Shown: piece by piece, positions 1 through 8,294 of the stretch
How positions within the stretch are numbered: position 1 is the stretch's first letter
Layout: each line of letters opens with the position of its first letter
Assembly: GCA_963765625.1 (NCBI GenBank)
Contig: CAVXXD010000018.1
Span: 183,310-247,309 of the forward strand
From: CAVXXD01 sp963765625
GTDB taxonomy: Bacteria > Actinomycetota > Geothermincolia > Geothermincolales > Geothermincolaceae
Direction: 5' to 3'
Length of the DNA: 64,000 nt
The notes under the pieces: generated by a model
Databases searched by the model: none
What the model was told of the DNA's origin: nothing
Seen by the model: only the letters and a program-made list of their open reading frames with translations
Made by a program: the position numbers and the translations under genes

Positions 1-547
1 TACATCCTCATCGGCAACGACCAGGACCAGGACGCCCTGGTGGACGTGGACTTCTTCCTGCCCGAGGGCAACATCCGTTACAGCTTCGCGGTGGCGCGCC
101 ATTCACGCATGACCGTTCCCATCCAGTCGCTGGCTTATCTCGACTACGCAGGACATGGCCTTCACCATCCACTCCAGCGTGCCGGTGGTGGCCGAGCGGG
201 CCCAGTACTACGGCCTGGACAGCCACAAGGGCGGGCAGGCGACCATGGGGTCGCCGCAATATTCCAACGAGTGGTACTTCGCGGAGGGCTACACAGGGGA
301 GGCCTTCGACACCTGGCTGCTCATCTCCAACCCCGAAGCTTCACTGGCCGAGATGGTCGTCACCTTCGCCAGGGATGACGGCACCACCCAGGATTACTAC
401 TTCTCGGTTGAGCCGTTCCGTCGCATCAGCGTGCACATCGACGAGTTGCCCGGACTGGAGGAGGCTTCATTCTCCATGGTGGTCAGGGCGAACAATCCCG
501 TAGTGGCGGAGCGGGCTATGTACTTCACCATGCCCAGGGGATACTGA
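1..547 (+). CDS. Secreted repeat protein, C-terminal part, one frameshift
   Basis: This is the 3' end of a gene that begins before the window. It encodes two copies of a roughly 100-residue module with the signatures FAEGYTGEAFDTWLL and VVAERAMYF, the same module found at the end of the SLH-NlpC/P60 protein at 14182. The first stretch is read from base 1 in frame 1 (VDVDFFLPEG to SLAYLDYAG) and the rest in frame 2 from about base 150 (MAFTIHSS onward). A one-base insertion, or a two-base loss, near 145-155 therefore breaks the frame; it may be a sequencing error. The module resembles a beta-sandwich surface domain, so an extracellular location is inferred. It converges on the glycosyltransferase gene with one base between the stop codons. 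Confidence 0.7.
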
Positions 548-548
548 G

Positions 549-1577
549 CTACCTGGCTGAAAGGACTTTCTCGTAGATGTCGAGATAACCCTGGGCCATG
601 CTCCTGGGGCTGAACCGCCTGATCACTTCTTCCCGGCAGGTGACCGGGTCGATCTCATCGATCCTTTTCAAGAAGCCGGGAATCTCGTCCAGGCTGTCCG
701 CCACGAAGCCCGTAACGCCGTGCTCCACCACTTCCGGGGCCGCTCCCCAGCGGGTGGTGATGACCGGAGTACCGCAGGCGTTGGCTTCCGCCATCACCAG
801 GCCGAAAGGCTCCTCCCACTCGATGGGGAAGAGGAAGCAGCGTGCCCGCGCCAGCATGCGGACCTTTTCGTCCTGCGGGACCTCGCCCAGCCAGACGATG
901 TTCTTCCCGTCTACGTAAGGCTCGATCTCTTTCTGAAAGAACTCCATGTCCCGCCCGGCGTCTATCTTTCCCGCCATTACCAGGCGCCAGCCGTTCTCGC
1001 GCGCGATGCGCACGGCATGGTGGGTACCCTTGGCCTCACAGACCCGGCTGAGGTAGACGAGGTAGTCTTCCTTTTCGCCGTCGGGCTGGTGCTCTTCCAG
1101 GTCCACGGCGTTGTAGACCACCCCGGCATAGTTGAGGTCGGGGCACTTCTTCTGCTGGAAGTCGCTGATGGTCACGTAATGGGCATCCCGGGCAAAGCCG
1201 TTGTAGAAGTGCGCCACCTGCGGCTCGAAAGGGCCGTGCAGGGTATGCACCATCGGTATGGAGAGGAAGTTGGCGAAGGCCACACCGGTGAAACCGGCGT
1301 GGTCGTGCACCAGGTCAAAATCTCTATCCTTGATGTCCTTGAAGGCGTGGCCGGTGTGGTAACACTCGTATATGGACTCCCCCATGTGTTCGGTGGGCGC
1401 GTCCTCAAAAAAAACGACCTGCTCGGCCCTGGTGTTCGAACCGCCGGCGCAATACATGGTCACGTCCACACCCATGTCCACCAGTTCGTCCACCAGCAGC
1501 TTGAGCATCCGCTCGATGCCGCCGTACCCGTCGGGAGGAACGGGAATCCACACAGGTGCTATCATCGCGACACGCAA
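549..1577 (-). CDS. GT4-family glycosyltransferase
   Basis: A GT-B fold glycosyltransferase of family 4, which transfers a sugar from a nucleotide-sugar donor. The N-terminus has the typical RVAMIAPVWIPVPPDGYGG segment with the glycine-rich acceptor-side loop. The C-terminal half has the donor-site EX7E motif in EEPFGLVMAEANACG at about residue 255, followed by GTPVI and GAAPEVV. Length (about 342 residues) is normal. A longer reading starts at TTG 1583, but TTG 1577 lies about 6 bases behind a GGGGGCGG ribosome site and gives the usual N-terminus. There is no signal peptide, so it acts in the cytosol or at the inner membrane face. The acceptor cannot be told from the sequence. Confidence 0.88.
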   Translation of the reverse strand: MRVAMIAPVWIPVPPDGYGGIERMLKLLVDELVDMGVDVTMYCAGGSNTRAEQVVFFEDAPTEHMGESIYECYHTGHAFKDIKDRDFDLVHDHAGFTGVAFANFLSIPMVHTLHGPFEPQVAHFYNGFARDAHYVTISDFQQKKCPDLNYAGVVYNAVDLEEHQPDGEKEDYLVYLSRVCEAKGTHHAVRIARENGWRLVMAGKIDAGRDMEFFQKEIEPYVDGKNIVWLGEVPQDEKVRMLARARCFLFPIEWEEPFGLVMAEANACGTPVITTRWGAAPEVVEHGVTGFVADSLDEIPGFLKRIDEIDPVTCREEVIRRFSPRSMAQGYLDIYEKVLSAR

Positions 1578-1650
1578 AATCAACCGCCCCCTTATTTAAG
1601 GATGAATAGGATGTGTCCTCGATAGTATATCCCCCGGGAGTTATTGAAAT

Positions 1651-1679
1651 AAACCACGTTCAAAGAAAGCGAGTGGTTT
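1651..1679 (-). terminator. Possible terminator hairpin behind the zinc-ribbon gene
   Basis: Seven-base arms AAACCAC and GTGGTTT enclose a 15-base loop just after the stop of the gene at 1686. On the minus strand the second arm runs into TTTATTTC. The T-run is interrupted and the loop is long, so this is a weak call. Confidence 0.3.
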
Positions 1680-1685
1680 TCGGGA

Positions 1686-2396
1686 TCAACCCGACATGCT
1701 CACGATGCTGCCGGCCAGCGCCCCCACCGAGCCGGCCAGGAAGAGGATCATGCCAAACCCCATGGAGATGCCTATCTCCGCGGAGAGGATGCTGTAAGCG
1801 TTGGTCCCCGCCATGATCAGGGCAAGGATGGAGAAGAAGAAGGCCAGCCCGGCCAGGCCCCTGCTCCTGGTGGCGATGACCAGCACCGCGGCGAGGGCCA
1901 GGAGGATCCCGGCGATCAGCGAGCTGAGGCCGGAGAAGAGGGGCTTGCCGTTCCCCCAGTCGAAGACCTGGTTGTCTATCATCTCGCGGGTGTCCCAGCC
2001 TGAAGCGGAAGCACTGTAGGAAGAAAAATCGCCATCGTATTTAAACCAGGGCGTGAAGGTCCCGACGATGATCAGCGCCGCGGCGATGAGGACGATCACG
2101 CCTCCCACCATCCGGCTGGACCCGCTCGACCGTCTGGCGGCCACGGGCTGATAGTATTGCTGCGGGTAAGGCTGGGCTTGCTGATATGGCTGCTGATAAG
2201 CCTGCTGCTGATAAGGCTGGGGTTGCTGATATGGCTGTTGGTAAGCCTGCTGCTGATAAGGCTGGGGTTGCTGGTATGCCGGGGCCGCGGGCGCGGCGGC
2301 AGCCGGCGGAGGCGCCGCCTCCATGGCTGAACCACAAGCCGGACAGAACTTTAACCCCTCGGCGTTCTCCTTGCCGCAATGCGTACAGAAAGCCAT
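1686..2396 (-). CDS. Zinc-ribbon membrane protein with Tyr-Gln-Pro repeats
   Basis: A 236-residue protein of unknown function. Residues 4-21 form a zinc ribbon (CTHCGK and CPACGS). Residues about 30-90 are a low-complexity linker of YQQPQPYQQQA-type repeats, encoded by imperfect tandem DNA repeats around 2160-2275. The second half has four hydrophobic segments, starting near residues 97, 150, 175 and 205, and the first is followed by TPWFKYDGDF in what looks like an extracytoplasmic loop. The ATG is preceded by GGGGGGTG at good spacing. The architecture (ribbon, flexible linker, membrane anchor) is common in actinobacterial membrane proteins. No enzymatic motif is seen. Confidence 0.75.
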   Translation of the reverse strand: MAFCTHCGKENAEGLKFCPACGSAMEAAPPPAAAAPAAPAYQQPQPYQQQAYQQPYQQPQPYQQQAYQQPYQQAQPYPQQYYQPVAARRSSGSSRMVGGVIVLIAAALIIVGTFTPWFKYDGDFSSYSASASGWDTREMIDNQVFDWGNGKPLFSGLSSLIAGILLALAAVLVIATRSRGLAGLAFFFSILALIMAGTNAYSILSAEIGISMGFGMILFLAGSVGALAGSIVSMSG

Positions 2397-2414
2397 CTTT
2401 ACACCCCCCGGTTA

Positions 2415-3926
2415 TCAGGTCCTGAGCCTGGTCTGGCCGGGCCCGTCCACCGGCGCCCGTTGGTCGACGATGCGCAACTCCTTGGCGTGCGTCTCCAGGC
2501 CCAGCCGGTCGAGCAGCTTGTCCAGCCCCTGGAAGGTTATTTTGCTCGGCGTCACCTCGAGTTCCCGTTGGATGATGTCTTCCAGCTCCAGTTTGAGCAC
2601 CTTCTCCTTGATGCCTTCCATGGGGGCCACATAGAGATATATCTCGTCCAGGTCGTAGGGGTCGTTGTTGCGCTTGCCGATGACCAGCTGCCATTCCTGT
2701 ATGCCGGGGTGGCCGGAGAGGATGGGGTAGATGGCGTTGAGGTCGACCAGGGTGCCCTTGACCTTGGTCATCTGGAACTCCTTGTAGTCGGAGAGGCGGC
2801 TGATGGTGGTCCCCAGGCGCGGGACCGCCCTCCGGCAGTAGGGGCAGGGCTCGTAGGTGATGCCCTCCTTGACCAGGTCCCCGGTGCGGTACCTGATCAG
2901 GGCACTTCCGCGCCAGCCAAGGGAGGTGTAGACGATCTCCCCTTCCTCCCCTTCTTTCACCGGTTCCCCGCTCTCGGGGTCGATGATCTCTATGTACTCC
3001 CGGTCCGGGTAGAGGTGGTAGCCGGACGACTCCCCCTTCTCCACCGCTTCGCGGCATTCCATCCAGGCGACCCGCCCCTCCGTCAAGGCGTAGCTTCCGA
3101 AGATGCGGACGTTGCCGGTACCGAGGTGCCTGAGGAGGTCCTGCATCTTGACCCGCATGCCTTCCGGGGCCCGGTCGCCCCCCAGGATGAGGGTTTTAAG
3201 CGAGGAAAGATCGTGCCTGTCCACCACCGCCTGGCGGATGAGGTGATAGCAGTATGCGGGCGTGCCGGCCAGGCAGTCTGCCTGGAAACCCTCGATGGCT
3301 TCGAGTATCTTGCCGGAGCCGAACACCTTGCCTCCCCCGGTGTGGACGGCCGCCGCGCCGACGGCTTCGGCCGCGAAGTAGGTCATCCAGAAAGCCAGGT
3401 GAGGCGCGAAAGGGAAGGCGTTGACGAGGGTGTTCTCACCGCTCATCCCGATGACCTCGGTCATCCGGCGCCCGCATTCCCTGGTCAGCTCCAGGTCGTA
3501 GGGAGTGTAGAAGATGGGGGTGGGCTGGGCGGTCCGGCCGGTGGTGAAATGAACATGGCTGGGGTTGTATTCGTACAGCTCTCGCTGCTTGGACTTCTCC
3601 TCTCCCAGCACCAGCTTCTGCCACCTCTCCCTCAGGCTCTCCTTGTCAGGTGAAGCTTCCGGCGGCTGCAGGACCAGCTTGAAGGGCCGCCGCGGATCGG
3701 TGGGGGTGGGGGCTATGTCCGCCTTGCACGAGAAGGGGAGCTTCTGGAAATCCTCCAGGGAGCGGACGGACGGCAGCTCCTCCGCGCCCTCTTCTTTCTT
3801 CGAGTAGAAGCCGTGGTAGAAGGGGCTCAGGGGCAGGACCTGCTTGTTCAGGTATGAGATGAGCTTCTGTTCCTGAGCCAGGCGTGTCTGTTTCGCCGGC
3901 AGCCTGTCCCAGTAAGTCTTGGCCAT
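2415..3926 (-). CDS. Phenylacetate-CoA ligase (PaaK)-like adenylate-forming enzyme
   Basis: A 503-residue member of the ANL adenylating superfamily, closest by eye to phenylacetate-CoA ligases, which activate a carboxylic acid with ATP and form a CoA thioester. Visible landmarks are the Thr/Gly-rich loop TTGRTAQPT, the middle motif IFGSYALTEGRV, and YRTGDLV, followed by CPYCRRAVPRLG, a Cys pair typical of PaaK-like proteins. The C-terminal PaaK-like domain begins near DYKEFQMTKVKG. The frame is open upstream to 4112, but ATG 3926 follows GGGAGGCGAC and gives a normal N-terminus (MAKTYWDRLP), so it was chosen. The substrate acid is unknown. Confidence 0.85.
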   Translation of the reverse strand: MAKTYWDRLPAKQTRLAQEQKLISYLNKQVLPLSPFYHGFYSKKEEGAEELPSVRSLEDFQKLPFSCKADIAPTPTDPRRPFKLVLQPPEASPDKESLRERWQKLVLGEEKSKQRELYEYNPSHVHFTTGRTAQPTPIFYTPYDLELTRECGRRMTEVIGMSGENTLVNAFPFAPHLAFWMTYFAAEAVGAAAVHTGGGKVFGSGKILEAIEGFQADCLAGTPAYCYHLIRQAVVDRHDLSSLKTLILGGDRAPEGMRVKMQDLLRHLGTGNVRIFGSYALTEGRVAWMECREAVEKGESSGYHLYPDREYIEIIDPESGEPVKEGEEGEIVYTSLGWRGSALIRYRTGDLVKEGITYEPCPYCRRAVPRLGTTISRLSDYKEFQMTKVKGTLVDLNAIYPILSGHPGIQEWQLVIGKRNNDPYDLDEIYLYVAPMEGIKEKVLKLELEDIIQRELEVTPSKITFQGLDKLLDRLGLETHAKELRIVDQRAPVDGPGQTRLRT

Positions 3927-4003
3927 GTCGCCTCCCTTTTTTCTGCCATTATACCAAAGTCGCGGTTGAAATCCCGAATCCGCGGGAACCGGGCAGAAAA
4001 AAC

Positions 4004-4026
4004 GAGAGCGGGCATGAAGCCCGCTC
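4004..4026 (-). terminator. Rho-independent terminator of the small peptide unit
   Basis: On the minus strand a perfect 8-bp stem GAGCGGGC / GCCCGCTC with the 5-base loop TTCAT (4006-4026) is followed by TCGTTTTTTCT. It lies 37 bases behind the stop of the 20-codon reading frame at 4063-4125. A second small hairpin (GGACCT / AGGTCC, 4055-4070) covers that stop codon. Confidence 0.7.
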
Positions 4027-4062
4027 CAATCTGTTTGTCGGTGAGCCTTTTTAAGGACCTGC

Positions 4063-4125
4063 TCAGGTCCGGCTAGGGCAGCCCTCGGAACAATGGGCCA
4101 CGCGGGGAACACTGTAACGCTTCAT
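4063..4125 (-). CDS. Possible 20-residue peptide with its own promoter and terminator
   Basis: A short reading frame, MKRYSVPRVAHCSEGCPSRT, which matches no family I know. Support comes from the context. An AGGAGGG ribosome site lies 8 bases before the ATG. A perfect TATAAT (4166-4161) lies about 36 bases before the ATG. A strong terminator lies just behind. Together these outline a transcript of about 150 bases. The two cysteines (CSEGC) could bind metal or be modified. It could instead be a small regulatory RNA with a fortuitous frame. The -35 element is poor. Confidence 0.4.
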   Translation of the reverse strand: MKRYSVPRVAHCSEGCPSRT

Positions 4126-4160
4126 CCTTGTAACCCTCCTTTCCTTTTTCTTACTCCAAT

Positions 4161-4166
4161 ATTATA
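4161..4166 (-). promoter_or_regulatory. Perfect -10 box in front of the 20-residue frame
   Basis: The minus strand reads TTTTTTAGGGTATAATATTGG. TATAAT is perfect. No good -35 is seen at 16-18 bases upstream, where the region overlaps the last codons of the gene at 4181. A start point near 4154 would give a leader of about 29 bases containing the AGGAGGG site. Confidence 0.45.
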
Positions 4167-4180
4167 CCCTAAAAAAGTGA

Positions 4181-4618
4181 CTAGCCGTTCAGGGCGTAGC
4201 GGATTGTGCACTCTCCCACCACGCCGGTCTTTTCCACTCCCTTCAAGGACGCTTTCTTTCCGTGTACCTTCGCCAGCGACTGCAGCCCGGTAGGGATGAT
4301 CGGGCACATCACCTTCAGCTCCTGGTTGCGCAGGTCCTCGTTGCCGAAGCAGATATGGCATCCTTTGATGGTAACGGCCAGCTCTTCGTCGCTCTCCTCC
4401 GCCTTCACCGTGTCACAGAGGCACAGGCCTTTTTCCAGATAGTCCTCGAAACCGCGGCAGAACTCCTCTCTCCCCTCCAGGTTGCCGGCGTTTTCCTTGA
4501 AGTCGCCGGCCCACTCCGATCCGATCCTGGCCTTGAGTTTCTCCACGTCGTCCTGGTGAGCCTTGACCACCGCGCAGTGGTACTTCTTGAACAGCTCCCG
4601 GTCCATCTTCTCGGACAT
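4181..4618 (-). CDS. Conserved-looking hypothetical protein, Cys-rich C-terminal half
   Basis: A protein of about 145 residues with an acidic, helical N-terminal half and a C-terminal half carrying several cysteines (LCLCDTV, CHICFGN, MCPIIPTGL, GECTIRYAL). The layout loosely recalls small-molecule or metal-binding proteins of the V4R or amino-thiazoline-hydrolase type, but I cannot assign a family. It starts 36 bases behind the ferredoxin gene on the same strand and probably shares its transcript. Two adjacent ATGs exist; the second (4618) is better spaced from the AAGGGAG site. The operator at 4886 may therefore control both genes. Confidence 0.65.
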   Translation of the reverse strand: MSEKMDRELFKKYHCAVVKAHQDDVEKLKARIGSEWAGDFKENAGNLEGREEFCRGFEDYLEKGLCLCDTVKAEESDEELAVTIKGCHICFGNEDLRNQELKVMCPIIPTGLQSLAKVHGKKASLKGVEKTGVVGECTIRYALNG

Positions 4619-4654
4619 CATATCTCCCTTCGCTACATCAGCCTATGACGCTTC

Positions 4655-4864
4655 TCATATCATCTTGACCGCGCCGAGCTCGCAGGCGTGGGCGCATTCT
4701 CCGCAGCGTTTGCATTTCTCGAAATCTACGGCGATACGGCAGTCCGCCTCGCCGCCTATCACCTGGAAGGAACCGTTCTTGCACAGCCGCGCCGCCTTGC
4801 AGTCGCCGCAAGTCTCCTTGATGTTACACTTCGTCGTGTCTACCCAGGGCAGTTTGTCGTGCAT
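4655..4864 (-). CDS. Small 4Fe-4S ferredoxin-like protein
   Basis: A 69-residue protein. The C-terminal half has one classical 4Fe-4S motif, CKRCGECAHAC, with a fourth Cys region at ACELGAV. The N-terminal half has a second Cys group, CNIKETCGDC...LC, with unusual spacing that may bind another cluster or a metal. It probably carries electrons in the cytosol. A GTG at 4873 could start the frame, but that GTG is itself part of the AAGGAGGTG ribosome site, and ATG 4864 lies 8 bases after GGAGG, so ATG 4864 was chosen. A palindromic operator lies 22 bases upstream of the start. Confidence 0.82.
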   Translation of the reverse strand: MHDKLPWVDTTKCNIKETCGDCKAARLCKNGSFQVIGGEADCRIAVDFEKCKRCGECAHACELGAVKMI

Positions 4865-4885
4865 GCGGTTCACCTCCTTCCGTTA

Positions 4886-4901
4886 ATACCCTACAGGGTA
4901 T
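4886..4901. promoter_or_regulatory. Palindromic operator, CsoR/CstR type
   Basis: The perfect 16-base palindrome ATACCCTACAGGGTAT is centred 29 bases upstream of the ferredoxin start. ATACCC...GGGTAT palindromes are the known operator form of the CsoR/CstR (DUF156) family, and a member of that family is encoded at 19463. A second site of this kind is at 24041. Binding here is inferred. Confidence 0.6.
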
Positions 4902-4981
4902 ATTTTGCCAGCAACCACTCGAGGGCAACATGATATAGGACATGGATCGGCTGGAAAATTATCTTTCGTGGAAATAGGACA

Positions 4982-5046
4982 GCTCCCGAGTAAGCCTTTA
5001 ATTTTTTCTGCGGAGATTCCCGCAATCTCGCTTTAATCTCGGGAGC
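4982..5046. repeat. Nested inverted repeats between two minus-strand genes
   Basis: The outer arms GCTCCCGAG (4982-4990) and CTCGGGAGC (5038-5046) match perfectly. Inside them a second hairpin, GCGGAGATT / AATCTCGC (5010-5031), has one mismatch. A T-run (5002-5007) lies on the plus-strand side of the inner hairpin, the wrong side for a normal terminator in either direction. The element lies behind the alcohol dehydrogenase gene. Function unknown. Confidence 0.45.
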
Positions 5047-5118
5047 CATGCGCGCAATTAAAATATATCACCTGGGGATGGAGAAAGAAAGCAAAGGGTG
5101 CACCGGGAGCGCACGCGT

Positions 5119-6273
5119 TCAGAAGGCGGAGTGGAAGATTCCCACGATGTCGTTGAGGACGGTGTCCCGGGGGTTGGAAGAGCGGAGGCGGGTGTTGAGG
5201 AAGGCCTCCGAAGCCAGCATCTCCAGGCTGCCGGTCTTGATACCGGCCGCCTGCAGGGACGGGGGAACGGGCAGGCGGGAGAGCAGCCCCTTGACCGCCT
5301 CGACGCCGCGGGCACCGGCCGCTTCAGCAGGCAGTCCGGAGACCTCCTCACCCATGGCCTGGGCCAGTTCCCGGAAGAGCGCCGGCCTCGACTGGAGGTT
5401 GAACTCCATCACGTGGGGAAGGAGGATGGCGCAGGCCGTCCCGTGGGGCACCTGGTAGAAGCTTCCCAGGACGTGGGCCATGGCGTGGGTTATGCCCAGC
5501 CCGGCGTTGGTGAAGGCGATGCCGGCGATCATGGAAGCCAGGCTGAGGTTGCGGCGGGCCTCCAGGTCCTCGCCGTCGACGCAGGCTCTCTCGAGGTTGG
5601 CCATGATCAACTGGACGGCCCGGTAGGATAGGCCCTGGGTGGGCGCCCACGCCCTTCTCGACACGTAGGATTCCACCGCGTGGGTCAGGGCGTCGAGGGC
5701 CGTGGCGGCGGTGAGTTCGGGGGCCATGCCCACGGTGAGGAGCGGGTCCACCAGGGAGAGGGTGGGGTAGATGTTCTGGCTGAGGATGGACATCTTCTGT
5801 TTCTTTTTACGGTCGGTGATGACGGCTATGGAAGTGGCCTCGCTCCCGGTGCCGGAGGTGGTGGGGATGCAGATGATGGGCCTGGCGCGGTTGCGGATGC
5901 CACCCACCCCGTCCCAGTCGGTCACCGGGCCCTGGTTGGTCAGGCGGGCGGCGATGATCTTCGCGGCGTCGATGGGGCTGCCCCCACCCAGGCCGATGAC
6001 GAAGTCGCATCCTGCCTCCAGGGCCGCGGAGACCCCCGCCTCCACCGTCTCCACCGCGGGGTCCTGCTCGACCTCGAAGAAATGGGTGCAACCGATGCCC
6101 TCGGCGGCCAGGACCCCCTGGACCGTCTCTACCGCGGACAGGTTGCGGGTGGCGCCGGGGCCCGTGACCAGCAGGGCATGCTTGCCGAAGTTGGAGACGA
6201 ATGTCTTCAGCTCCTCCACGCATTTCTCGCCGAAGACCGTTTGCACCGGGAAACGAAAGATGTTCGACCCCAT
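5119..6273 (-). CDS. Iron-containing alcohol dehydrogenase (group III)
   Basis: A 384-residue NAD(P)-dependent dehydrogenase of the iron-containing family, oxidising alcohols or reducing aldehydes in the cytosol. The nucleotide-binding GLGGGSPIDAAK is near residue 97 and IPTTSGTGSE near residue 135. The metal ligands are visible as DALTHAVESY, followed by the His-rich stretch GITHAMAHVLG...VPHGTACAILLPH. Length is full for the family. It is a single gene between the ferredoxin group and the sensor cluster that runs the other way. The substrate is not clear; fermentative alcohol or butanol-type metabolism is possible. Confidence 0.92.
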   Translation of the reverse strand: MGSNIFRFPVQTVFGEKCVEELKTFVSNFGKHALLVTGPGATRNLSAVETVQGVLAAEGIGCTHFFEVEQDPAVETVEAGVSAALEAGCDFVIGLGGGSPIDAAKIIAARLTNQGPVTDWDGVGGIRNRARPIICIPTTSGTGSEATSIAVITDRKKKQKMSILSQNIYPTLSLVDPLLTVGMAPELTAATALDALTHAVESYVSRRAWAPTQGLSYRAVQLIMANLERACVDGEDLEARRNLSLASMIAGIAFTNAGLGITHAMAHVLGSFYQVPHGTACAILLPHVMEFNLQSRPALFRELAQAMGEEVSGLPAEAAGARGVEAVKGLLSRLPVPPSLQAAGIKTGSLEMLASEAFLNTRLRSSNPRDTVLNDIVGIFHSAF

Positions 6274-6397
6274 TGATTCCCCTTTCGGTAGAAATCAAGT
6301 GTAGTCGGAGCGCCGGCAGAGCGTCAATCGAAGGATAAGCGGCGGTGGAAGTATAATAGATAAGCAAGTGATTCCGGACATAAGGAAAGGGCTTGAT

Positions 6398-8293
6398 GTG
6401 AGGGAACCGTTGATATCCGCCACATTCATCCTCGATTCCGACGAGACCATACTCGAGATGATGGGGGACGCCGAAGTCGTCCTGGGGATTTCCAGGAAGG
6501 CCGCCTTGAAAAAGCCCCTGGCTGCCGTGGGGGCGGAGCTCGACCACATGCTCAAAGGCCTGCTGGACAAAGCGAAGAAAGGCCGGGGGGTGGAGAACTA
6601 CGCCTTCCCCTTCAAGCTGGACAAGCACCTGCTGGCGCTGCGGGCTTCCGCCATACCTTACCCCCTGGCGGCGCTGGGCAAGACCGGCATCCTGGTGACC
6701 ATGGTCAGCCAGGAAGAGAAGGAGGTCCAGGCCTTCTCCCCCGAAGCGGAACCCAACAAGCCCATCCCCATCCCCGGCCTGGCCGAGGAGCTCGATGTGG
6801 CGCGCGACGAGAGCCTGGCGTCATTCGCTGACCCCGTTTTCATACTGAACGCCAAGGGCGGCATGGTTTACGCCAACCCTTCTTTTCAGAAACTGATGGA
6901 GGCCGGCTGGGAAGAACTGCGGACTTCCCACCTCTCGACCTGGCTGGCCACGAGCGAGCCTCGCAAAGTGGTGGAGCAGATCATCGAGACGGTCCACCTC
7001 GCGCCCTGGAGGGGGGAACTGGACCTGCGTACCCGCACCGGCCGGGGAGTGGTGCTCTCGCTGACCTTCTCCCGCCTGGAAGAGAGCAAGGGCAAGCCGG
7101 GAGCGGTGCTGGCCTGCGCCCAGGACTTCACCGAACTGCGCCGTATTGAACGGGAGAGGGTGGCGGACGAGGCGCGCTCCCTGGGGCGGCTGGAAAGCGC
7201 CACCGCCTGCATTTTCACCTTTTCCGCGGAAGGCCGGATAACCTTTTTCAATCGTGAGGCCGAAAAAGTCTTCTCTCTTTCGGCGGAGCGGGCCGCCGGC
7301 ATGACCCTCGAAGAAGTAATGGGCAGGGAGAACTGCGATAGAATGCTGGAGCTGGCCGCCCGGGCCAAGGACGGGCGCGGCAATGTGCCGGCTACGCTGG
7401 TCATGCCGGGCCGGCACGGCCGGGAACGCTACCTGCGCGCCAAGGCGGCGGTGCCCGATACGGGTGGAGAGGTCGAGATAGTCGCCGTGGCTGAAGAGGT
7501 CACCGAGGCGGAGGACCTCAAAGCGGGAGTGGAAAGGTCCGCGCAGGCCATGGAATTCCTTTCCGCCTGCATCGCCTTGAGCTCGCCCGGGGATTCGCCG
7601 GAAGAAACCCTGGCCGGTTTTCTGGCCGAAGCCGCATCCCTGACCGGGTCTTCCGCCGGGGCGGTCTACCGCATAGAGGAAGACCAGATGGACCTGGTCT
7701 CGTCCCACGGCCACCCCGCCAGCTTCGCTCGCAAGGCCGGCACCCTGCGCATCAGGCCGGGCCGCCTGGAGGTGCTGGAGGCGCATGCCGGCGCCCTGCT
7801 GGACCTGGCCGTCGACCCGGCGCCGGACAGCACTAACAGCCCCAGGATACTCTTCCGGGACTGGGACGACTACCGCCAGGCGCACCTGGAGGAAGAGCTC
7901 CCCGCCCACCTGCTCCTGCCCCTGAAGTCGGGCGGCGGGATCACCGGGATGGTGGTGCTGGCCGGTCTTTCTTCCATGCAGATCGACCCGGAGCACCTGC
8001 GCGCCCTGGAGTGGATAGCGCCCTGGATCTGCCTGGTGATGGATGCGGGCCGGCCCGCCGGGGACGATACGGTGCCCGCGGATATCTTTGACGACCAGGC
8101 CAGGCGGCGCATGGCCCATGAACTTTCCACCCCCCTCACTTACGTGCGGGGGTTCACCCAGATGCTCGCCGCTGACCGTGACCAGTTATCCGCCGAGGCC
8201 CTGGACGAGGTCATCACCAATATCGACGAGGGCACGGCGCGCCTGGTGGAGATAGTCGACGGCTACATGCCCCACCCCGAAGCGGAAGACTAG
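6398..8293 (+). CDS. PAS-GAF sensory protein ending in a lone HisKA domain
   Basis: About 631 residues, with PAS-like domains near residues 1-110, 145-250 and 265-370 and a GAF-like domain near 385-540. At the very C-terminus is a HisKA dimerisation helix with an H-box, RRRMAHELSTPLTYVRGF (His near residue 573). The protein stops about 55 residues after the H-box, so the ATP-binding catalytic domain is missing. It cannot phosphorylate itself in cis but could be phosphorylated in trans or act as a ligand-sensing partner. GTG 6398 has AAGGAAAGG 7 bases upstream; GTG 6368 is the longest alternative. TATAAT at 6352-6357 may be the promoter. The next gene starts one base after the stop. Confidence 0.8.
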   Translation: MREPLISATFILDSDETILEMMGDAEVVLGISRKAALKKPLAAVGAELDHMLKGLLDKAKKGRGVENYAFPFKLDKHLLALRASAIPYPLAALGKTGILVTMVSQEEKEVQAFSPEAEPNKPIPIPGLAEELDVARDESLASFADPVFILNAKGGMVYANPSFQKLMEAGWEELRTSHLSTWLATSEPRKVVEQIIETVHLAPWRGELDLRTRTGRGVVLSLTFSRLEESKGKPGAVLACAQDFTELRRIERERVADEARSLGRLESATACIFTFSAEGRITFFNREAEKVFSLSAERAAGMTLEEVMGRENCDRMLELAARAKDGRGNVPATLVMPGRHGRERYLRAKAAVPDTGGEVEIVAVAEEVTEAEDLKAGVERSAQAMEFLSACIALSSPGDSPEETLAGFLAEAASLTGSSAGAVYRIEEDQMDLVSSHGHPASFARKAGTLRIRPGRLEVLEAHAGALLDLAVDPAPDSTNSPRILFRDWDDYRQAHLEEELPAHLLLPLKSGGGITGMVVLAGLSSMQIDPEHLRALEWIAPWICLVMDAGRPAGDDTVPADIFDDQARRRMAHELSTPLTYVRGFTQMLAADRDQLSAEALDEVITNIDEGTARLVEIVDGYMPHPEAED

Positions 8294-8294
8294 C

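Noticed and set aside
2160..2280. Tandem repeats in the zinc-ribbon gene as a CRISPR-like or regulatory array
   Set aside because: The repeats are in frame, uninterrupted by spacers, and encode the Tyr-Gln-Pro linker of the protein.
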